10,348 nucleotides of DNA, taken from Veillonella sp. (GTDB taxonomy: Bacteria > Bacillota > Negativicutes > Veillonellales > Veillonellaceae). This document shows, piece by piece, positions 6,303 to 10,348 of this stretch. Both the position numbers and the translations under genes were made by a program. Under the pieces are notes generated by a model, which had not been told where the DNA came from, did not search any database, and saw only the letters and a list, made by a program, of their open reading frames with translations. The stretch covers positions 1,146 to 11,493 of the forward strand of contig DXZL01000042.1 of NCBI GenBank assembly GCA_019419725.1. The letters run 5' to 3'. Numbering within the stretch: position 1 is the first letter of the stretch; every line of letters begins with the position of its first letter.

Positions 6303-8051
6303 ATGAAACGTACAAAAATCGTATGTACTGTAGGTCCGGGAACGGATAAATTTGGCATCTTAGAAGATATGATGCGAGCTGGCATGAACGTGGCTCGTTT
6401 CAATTTCTCTCATGGATCTCATGAAGAGCAAGCTGAGCGCATGCAAATGGTGCGTGATGCGGCGATGATTGTAAATAAACCAATCGCCTTATTGCTCGAT
6501 ACAAAAGGTCCAGAGGTGCGCCTCGGCCTATTTAAAGAGGGCAAAGTATTCCTCGAAGCAGGTCAACAATTTACGTTGACTACAGATGATGTAGAAGGCA
6601 CAAAAGAGATTAGCTCTGTTAACCACAAAGGTCTTGTAGAGGACGTATCAGTAGGGGATAAAATTTTATTGGCCGATGGCCTTGTAACCCTTACTATCGA
6701 TGCTATCGAAGGTAATAATATCGTTACCACTGTTCAAAATAGCGGTGAAATCGGCAACCGTAAACGCGTAGCAGTACCAGGCGTAGCACTAAGCTTGCCA
6801 CCGGTATCTGAACAGGACGAAGCGGACTTGCGCTTTGGGTGCCAACAAGGGGTAGATTTTGTAGCTGCGTCCTTCATGCAACGCGGTAAAGATATCGTAG
6901 CCATCCGTCGTATTCTTGAATCCGAACAAAAGGATATTAAGATTATCGCAAAAATTGAAAATGCCGAAGGCGTTAAAAATATTGATGAAATCTTGGAAGT
7001 AGCAGACGGCCTTATGGTTGCGCGTGGTGACCTCGGTGTAGAAATTCCTGCAGAAGAGGTGCCAGTACTTCAAAAAATGATGATTGAAAAATGTAATAAC
7101 TTGGGTAAACCTGTTATTACGGCTACACAAATGCTTGAGTCTATGATTCAAAATCCACGTCCTACACGTGCGGAAGCAAGTGACGTAGCCAATGCGATTT
7201 TAGATGGCACAGATGCTATCATGTTATCTGGTGAAACTGCTAATGGTGCGTACCCTGTAGAAGCAGTTACGACTATGACACGCATTGCTGAGGTAACAGA
7301 ACAAGCTGCTATTTACGATAGTAAAAGTCGTGCTCGTCAAGATGTGGATATGACGACTACCAGTGCTGTATGTTTAGCAAGCGTGCGCATCGCTCAAAAC
7401 CTTGGGGCTGCTGCTATTTTGACATGTACTGAATCTGGTCATACGGCAATTAGCACTGCTCGGCATCGTCCGGCTTGCAAAATTATTGCTGTAACACCGC
7501 ATGAAGAAACAATTCGCCGCATGCAATTATGCTGGGGTGTAGAGGCTATTAAAGGTCATGAAATCGTTAACTCTGATGAAATGGTTAAACAAGCGATTAC
7601 AGGTGCTCTTGGCACAGGTGCCATTGAGTCTGGTGACTTAGTGGTGGTAACGGCTGGCGTACCATCTGGTGCGACAGGTACTACAAATATGATTCGCGTT
7701 CATATTGCAGGCCAAGTACTCTTATCTGGCAATGGTATTTTGCGTAAATCCGTTACAGGCACTGTATTCATTGCTGCTAATCATAAGGGCAATTATGAAA
7801 GCTTCAAAGACGGCGACATCCTTGTGGTGGGCACAATGGAGCCTGAATTAATGGCTATTGCTAAACGTGCAGGCGGCATTATCGCTGTTGAAGACGGTTA
7901 TACCTCTGACAGTGCTATTGCTGGCATTACCTATGGTATTCCTGTAATTTTAGGTGCAAAAAACGCTTATGACGTACTCCTTGAAGGTCAAGAGGTAACT
8001 ATCGATGGCGAACGCGGTAAGGTGTTTGCAGGTATTGCTAACGCTCGATAG
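6303..8051 (+). CDS. pyk: Pyruvate kinase with extra C-terminal PEP-utiliser-like domain
   Basis: The enzyme transfers phosphate from phosphoenolpyruvate to ADP, giving pyruvate and ATP in the cytoplasm. It is 582 aa, the length of Bacillus-type enzymes (about 585) rather than E. coli PykF (470). Seen in order: N-terminal KIVCTVGP; ARFNFSHG (R32, N34, S36, H37); DTKGPEVR (66-73), where E71 at the position of rabbit Glu117 points to potassium dependence; the beta-barrel B domain (about 70-170); the signature IIAKIENAEG with catalytic K217 and metal ligands E219 and D243; ITATQMLESM and RPTRAEASDVANA; the allosteric C domain (about 345-470); and the extra domain (about 475-582). In that last domain the usual TSH motif of phosphohistidine domains reads TSD (D536), so it cannot carry phosphohistidine and is probably structural or regulatory. 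It is first in a likely operon with the next two genes. Confidence 0.98.
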   Translation: MKRTKIVCTVGPGTDKFGILEDMMRAGMNVARFNFSHGSHEEQAERMQMVRDAAMIVNKPIALLLDTKGPEVRLGLFKEGKVFLEAGQQFTLTTDDVEGTKEISSVNHKGLVEDVSVGDKILLADGLVTLTIDAIEGNNIVTTVQNSGEIGNRKRVAVPGVALSLPPVSEQDEADLRFGCQQGVDFVAASFMQRGKDIVAIRRILESEQKDIKIIAKIENAEGVKNIDEILEVADGLMVARGDLGVEIPAEEVPVLQKMMIEKCNNLGKPVITATQMLESMIQNPRPTRAEASDVANAILDGTDAIMLSGETANGAYPVEAVTTMTRIAEVTEQAAIYDSKSRARQDVDMTTTSAVCLASVRIAQNLGAAAILTCTESGHTAISTARHRPACKIIAVTPHEETIRRMQLCWGVEAIKGHEIVNSDEMVKQAITGALGTGAIESGDLVVVTAGVPSGATGTTNMIRVHIAGQVLLSGNGILRKSVTGTVFIAANHKGNYESFKDGDILVVGTMEPELMAIAKRAGGIIAVEDGYTSDSAIAGITYGIPVILGAKNAYDVLLEGQEVTIDGERGKVFAGIANAR

Positions 8052-8088
8052 TTTTAGTAAAAGATAATTAAATATAAGGAGGGATAGT

Positions 8089-8832
8089 ATGAATCCATAT
8101 AATGTAACAGGACCTAGTAGTTCTCAAGTTGCTCAGGTTGAAAGTATCGTATCTCAACGTTTGAAGGGATCCTTCTTGTGGATGGTTGTAGGTTTGCTTA
8201 CAACTATTGGTGTTGGAGTGGCTGCGTTGGCAAATCCAAACTGGTTACGCTTTGCATACGAAAACTTTAATATTATTCTATTAGTTGAACTAGGCGTAGT
8301 ATTCCTATTTAGTGCTCGTGCGTATGCTGCCAATGTTATGACTTTAAAAGGCATGTTCTTCCTCTACAGTGCATTGAATGGTCTTACATTGACACTTATA
8401 TCCTTGCGATATAATGTGTTTGAAGTAGTTATTCCTGCGTTAATCGGTACTCTTGCCTTCTTCATTGGCTTTGCAGTGGTAGGGGCTACTACAAAACGCA
8501 ATTTATCATCCCTTACACCGTATGTAATGGCTGCTTTGCTCGGTATGATCATTGTATCCTTTGTGATGATGGCAGCTCGCTACTTTAACTGGGCTGTACT
8601 CAGTGGCTTTAGCGATACTGTTAGTCTAGTTTTAGGCTATGTAGGGGTTGTAGTATTCTCCATTTTTACGGCTATCGATGTGAATCGTATTAAAAATAAT
8701 GTGACACAAGTGGCTCTCATGGAGGATGAGACAATTTTAGACCGCATTGAAATCACAGGTGCTTTGAGCCTATATTTAGATTTCATTAACTTATTCTTAT
8801 CCTTATTGCGCATCTTTGGTAATAAGCGATAA
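8089..8832 (+). CDS. Bax inhibitor-1 / YccA family seven-helix membrane protein
   Basis: The 247-aa protein has a soluble N terminus of about 28 residues and seven hydrophobic helices at roughly 29-49, 60-82, 88-106, 110-135, 142-164, 175-197 and 225-245. The family signatures are clear: FTAIDVNRIKN at the end of helix 6 and LYLDFINLFLSLLRIFG in helix 7, typical of the YbhL branch. D197 and D231 are candidates for the pair of buried acids that in the B. subtilis relative YetJ act as a pH-dependent gate for calcium leak; that assignment is by analogy. It lies in the inner membrane. The ribosome binding site AAGGAGGG (8076-8083) stands 5 nt before the ATG. It follows pyk by 37 nt with no terminator and precedes the LysR gene by 11 nt, so it is most likely cotranscribed with both. 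Confidence 0.93.
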   Translation: MNPYNVTGPSSSQVAQVESIVSQRLKGSFLWMVVGLLTTIGVGVAALANPNWLRFAYENFNIILLVELGVVFLFSARAYAANVMTLKGMFFLYSALNGLTLTLISLRYNVFEVVIPALIGTLAFFIGFAVVGATTKRNLSSLTPYVMAALLGMIIVSFVMMAARYFNWAVLSGFSDTVSLVLGYVGVVVFSIFTAIDVNRIKNNVTQVALMEDETILDRIEITGALSLYLDFINLFLSLLRIFGNKR

Positions 8833-8843
8833 AAGGAGATACT

Positions 8844-9755
8844 ATGGACGATAGAGAATGGCAAACCTTTGTCACCGTTGTCGATGAAGGCAATATTACA
8901 AGGGCGGCAGAAAAATTATTTTTATCGCAACCAGCACTTAGCTATCGGTTGCGCCATATGGAAAAAGCCTTAGGCCATTCTCTGTTGTTGCGAACTGCTG
9001 AAGGGATTGCTCTTACGGCGCAAGGCGAGATTTTCTATGATTACTGTAAAAGAATGATGCAAGATCAAGAGGCTTTAGAAAATGCTATGAACTCAGCTTC
9101 TGGTAAGATTCAAGGAACCTTGAAAATTGCGTCATCTATCAACTTTGCAGACTATGAATTGCCGGCCTTGTTACGATCTTTCCGCGAACTGTATCCAGAT
9201 GTGCATATACAAGTTAAGACGGCATTCAGCCATCAAGTGGTAAAAATGTTTAATACTGGTGACTGTATGGTTGCCTTTGCTCGTGGCGGTTATGATGTGT
9301 CTGGTAAGTCTGAGCTACTATTAGAGGAACCATACTGCTTGGTTTATAAAGAATTAGTACCACCTGAATCCCTTGAGAAGGTACCATTTATCAAGTATCA
9401 GACTGATGCATCCGTAGCCAATATCATCGAAACATGGTGTGCAGAACATTTTGAAGAGCCACCTAGTGTTGCCATGGATGTAAATTCTATGAGTACATGC
9501 CGTCACTTTGTGCGCGCAGGGCTCGGTTGGTCGATTCTGACCTATATGGGCCTTGGATCCTGCAAGGATAGAGATATCTATGTAAGTCCATTGCGTAGTA
9601 AAGATGGCACATATATCACTCGTGATACCAACATGGTGTACACCAAGGATACAGAAAATCTTGTAGTGGTTAAAACATTTATTGAGTATGTTCGCGATTA
9701 TTATAAAAAGCATACCGTAGTAGATGATAGTATTTTTAGAGAATATAAAGAATAG
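8844..9755 (+). CDS. LysR-type transcriptional regulator
   Basis: The 303-aa protein has standard family length. The winged helix-turn-helix covers about residues 1-65, with the recognition region GNITRAAEKLFLSQPALSYRLRHME (17-41 region) matching the LysR pattern; a linker helix (about 66-90) follows. The effector domain starts at GTLKIASS (91-98) and contains the usual VRAGLGWSIL segment near the end of its second half. The start is fixed by AAAAGGAGA (8831-8839) 4 nt before the ATG. It lies 11 nt after the Bax inhibitor-1 gene, so it is the last gene of the pyk operon. LysR genes more often lie divergent from their target; here the next gene, a DASS transporter, is in the same direction 394 nt downstream and is a plausible target. 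The inducer is unknown. Confidence 0.95.
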   Translation: MDDREWQTFVTVVDEGNITRAAEKLFLSQPALSYRLRHMEKALGHSLLLRTAEGIALTAQGEIFYDYCKRMMQDQEALENAMNSASGKIQGTLKIASSINFADYELPALLRSFRELYPDVHIQVKTAFSHQVVKMFNTGDCMVAFARGGYDVSGKSELLLEEPYCLVYKELVPPESLEKVPFIKYQTDASVANIIETWCAEHFEEPPSVAMDVNSMSTCRHFVRAGLGWSILTYMGLGSCKDRDIYVSPLRSKDGTYITRDTNMVYTKDTENLVVVKTFIEYVRDYYKKHTVVDDSIFREYKE

Positions 9756-9826
9756 ATTTATAAATAGATCCAATATAAGAATTTGTAACTGCCTATTCAT
9801 GCTATTTCAGTATTAGACTTTTTCGA

Positions 9827-9832
9827 TATAAT
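9827..9832 (+). promoter_or_regulatory. Possible -10 for a short leader or small RNA
   Basis: A perfect TATAAT lies 72 nt downstream of the lysR stop. No good -35 stands 16-18 nt upstream and there is no TG extension, so support is limited. If active, RNA would start near 9839 and end at the terminator at 9921, giving a transcript of about 80 nt. Confidence 0.3.
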
Positions 9833-9845
9833 AAGTCATAATAAA

Positions 9846-9872
9846 GGTGTCTCGAAAGAGCCAGGCAGGACC
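9846..9872 (+). promoter_or_regulatory. Short structured element with cobalamin-box-like 3' end
   Basis: The element opens AAAGGTG, forms a CTC-GAAA-GAG stem capped by a GNRA tetraloop (9851-9860), and closes with GAGCCAGGCAGGACC; GGT at 9846-9848 can pair with ACC at 9870-9872. The opening and closing pieces resemble the two ends of cobalamin riboswitches (the B12 box pattern AGCCAGGAGACC, here with two extra bases). The conserved binding core (AAAGGGAA, GGTGAAAATCC, CCGCCACTGT-like segments) is absent. It may be the scar of a riboswitch that lost its middle, or chance resemblance in a structured leader. Confidence 0.2.
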
Positions 9873-9877
9873 ATGTA

Positions 9878-9921
9878 AGTGCATGTATACCCCCTTTGGG
9901 GACGTATACATGCATTTTTTT
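9878..9921 (+). terminator. Very strong Rho-independent terminator
   Basis: Arms GCATGTATAC (9881-9890) and GTATACATGC (9904-9913) pair perfectly, extended outward by T-A and further pairs into the T-run. Inside, CCCC (9891-9894) pairs with GGGG (9898-9901) around TTT with a two-base bulge. Seven T follow (9915-9921). It ends transcription of the pyk-lysR operon, or of a short leader that starts near 9839. It has no T-run on the other side, so it acts on the + strand. Confidence 0.9.
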
Positions 9922-10034
9922 CATTTGGGGCTGCAAATCTATGCTCAAAATGCATAAAAAGTATGAATGGTAGGTATAAAAGTTTTTATAACCCCTATAA
10001 AGGTAATCTATTATTCATAATTCTTTTAAGCATA

Positions 10035-10040
10035 TATAAT
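10035..10040 (+). promoter_or_regulatory. Candidate -10 promoter element of the DASS transporter gene
   Basis: A perfect TATAAT stands 109 nt before the transporter ATG and after the strong terminator, where a promoter for this gene is required. The -35 region (10011-10017, TTATTC-like) is poor, which would suit a promoter needing an activator such as a LysR protein. RNA would start near 10047. Confidence 0.45.
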
Positions 10041-10053
10041 GAGTGTAGACAAA

Positions 10054-10089
10054 AACTCCTAGAGTTCAATAGCTGATAGTCGCGTATCA
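10054..10089. repeat. Two small inverted repeats between promoter and transporter gene
   Basis: AACTC-CTA-GAGTT (10054-10066) and TGATA-GTCGCG-TATCA (10074-10089) are perfect short dyads placed next to each other just downstream of the candidate -10. They could be protein-binding operators or small RNA hairpins in the leader. They are short enough to be chance. Confidence 0.3.
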
Positions 10090-10149
10090 CGAATTTCTGG
10101 GGTAGTGTTAGGATGATTACATGCCTATGTTTTTAAGAAAGGAAGAAAC

Positions 10150-10348
10150 ATGGAAAAATTCTTAAAACTAGCACTTATTGTGCTAATCCCTGTTGTCCTC
10201 TGGTTTACAACTCCACCAGATGGGCTCACTGATACGGCGTGGCGCCTCTTAGGCTTCTACATTGCAGGTATCGTAGGTTTGATTTTAAAACCTTACCCAA
10301 TTCAAATTATTTTATTAGCTGTATTATCTGCATCTGCATTATTCTTAG
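10150..10348 (+). CDS. DASS-family divalent anion/dicarboxylate transporter, N-terminal part
   Basis: The window ends inside this gene; 66 codons are visible. The ATG is preceded by AAAGGA (10138-10143) at 6 nt. The visible protein has a first hydrophobic helix (about 6-20), the loop TPPDGLTDTAWRLLGFY (21-37), then two further hydrophobic helices separated by LKPYP (46-50). The pattern PP-GL---AWRLL-----IVGLIL-P-P is typical of the N terminus of the divalent anion:sodium symporter family, which carries citrate, tartrate, succinate, malate or 2-oxoglutarate across the inner membrane. The substrate cannot be told from this part. A dicarboxylate carrier would suit an organism fermenting organic acids. 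The LysR gene upstream on the same strand is a candidate regulator. Confidence 0.85.
   Translation, partial: MEKFLKLALIVLIPVVLWFTTPPDGLTDTAWRLLGFYIAGIVGLILKPYPIQIILLAVLSASALFL

Larger units (their letters stand above)
9756..10149. other. 394-nt gene-free region with leader, terminator and promoter
   Basis: This stretch holds no convincing gene. In order it contains an AT palindrome (9756-9765), a possible promoter and short structured leader (9827-9872), a strong terminator hairpin with T-run (9878-9921), an AT-rich hairpin with TATAAAA / TTTTATA arms (9975-9990), a TATAAT promoter candidate (10035-10040), two small inverted repeats, and the ribosome binding site of the transporter gene. An open frame beginning with GTG at 9879 lies across the terminator and has no ribosome binding site, so I do not call it. 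Confidence 0.7.

Noticed and set aside
6789..7151. 120-codon open frame on the - strand inside pyk
   Set aside because: It is antisense to the catalytic part of pyruvate kinase; its composition (His, Phe, Asn rich) is typical of a shadow frame.
9354..9800. 148-codon open frame on the - strand across the end of lysR
   Set aside because: It is mostly antisense to the conserved LysR effector domain and has no ribosome binding site; the hydrophobic start comes from AT-rich intergenic DNA.
9846..9872. Glycine riboswitch or c-di-GMP riboswitch
   Set aside because: Fragments such as CAGGCA-GGAC and TCGAAAGAG recall these classes, but the remaining conserved segments are missing and the element is far too short.
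9879..10076. 65-codon frame starting with GTG inside the terminator hairpin
   Set aside because: The start sits in the stem of a strong terminator, no Shine-Dalgarno sequence precedes it, and it runs over the transporter promoter.
1..10348. CRISPR array, tRNA, rRNA or insertion sequence
   Set aside because: I saw no spaced direct repeats, no tRNA-like T-loop or anticodon structure, no rRNA sequence and no transposase motif on either strand.

Overview
The window looks like a chromosomal segment of a low-to-mid GC anaerobic bacterium with strong AGGAGG-type ribosome binding sites. My best guess is a Veillonella-like member of the Negativicutes. That rests on the codon style, the Bacillus-type pyruvate kinase with an extra C-terminal domain, and the neighbouring genes; it is an inference, not a database match. 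All genes read on the + strand.

Region 1 (1-1909) is visibly AT-rich. It holds the 3' end of one gene and three complete small genes (143, 149 and 140 aa) that I cannot assign to any family. Two carry a single N-terminal membrane anchor, and the third is an acidic soluble protein. They are separated by gaps of about 160 nt and closed by a strong Rho-independent terminator (1871-1909). The set resembles the orphan small-gene arrays found beside polymorphic-toxin or contact-dependent-inhibition loci, but no toxin gene is in view.

Region 2 (about 1950-6154) switches abruptly to housekeeping composition. It carries a YgjP/DUF45-type zinc metallopeptidase followed after 12 nt by dnaE, the catalytic alpha subunit of DNA polymerase III. 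The dnaE ribosome binding site overlaps the stop codon of the peptidase gene, so the two are almost certainly one operon.

Region 3 (6254-9755) starts at an extended -10 promoter and contains pyruvate kinase, a seven-helix Bax inhibitor-1 family membrane protein and a LysR-type regulator, with gaps of 37 and 11 nt and no internal terminator. It reads as one operon joining the last step of glycolysis to a membrane ion-leak family protein and a regulator.

Region 4 (9756-10348) is a 394-nt gene-free stretch followed by the first 66 codons of a DASS-family dicarboxylate/citrate-type transporter. The gene-free stretch contains a possible promoter, a short structured leader with a cobalamin-riboswitch-like 3' box but no binding core, a very strong terminator, a second promoter and small inverted repeats. 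The LysR gene just upstream is a candidate regulator of the transporter.

No complete new system is demonstrable. The points most worth a second look are the AT-rich orphan gene array, the His-to-Asp change in the pyruvate kinase C-terminal domain, and the structured leader at 9839-9921.
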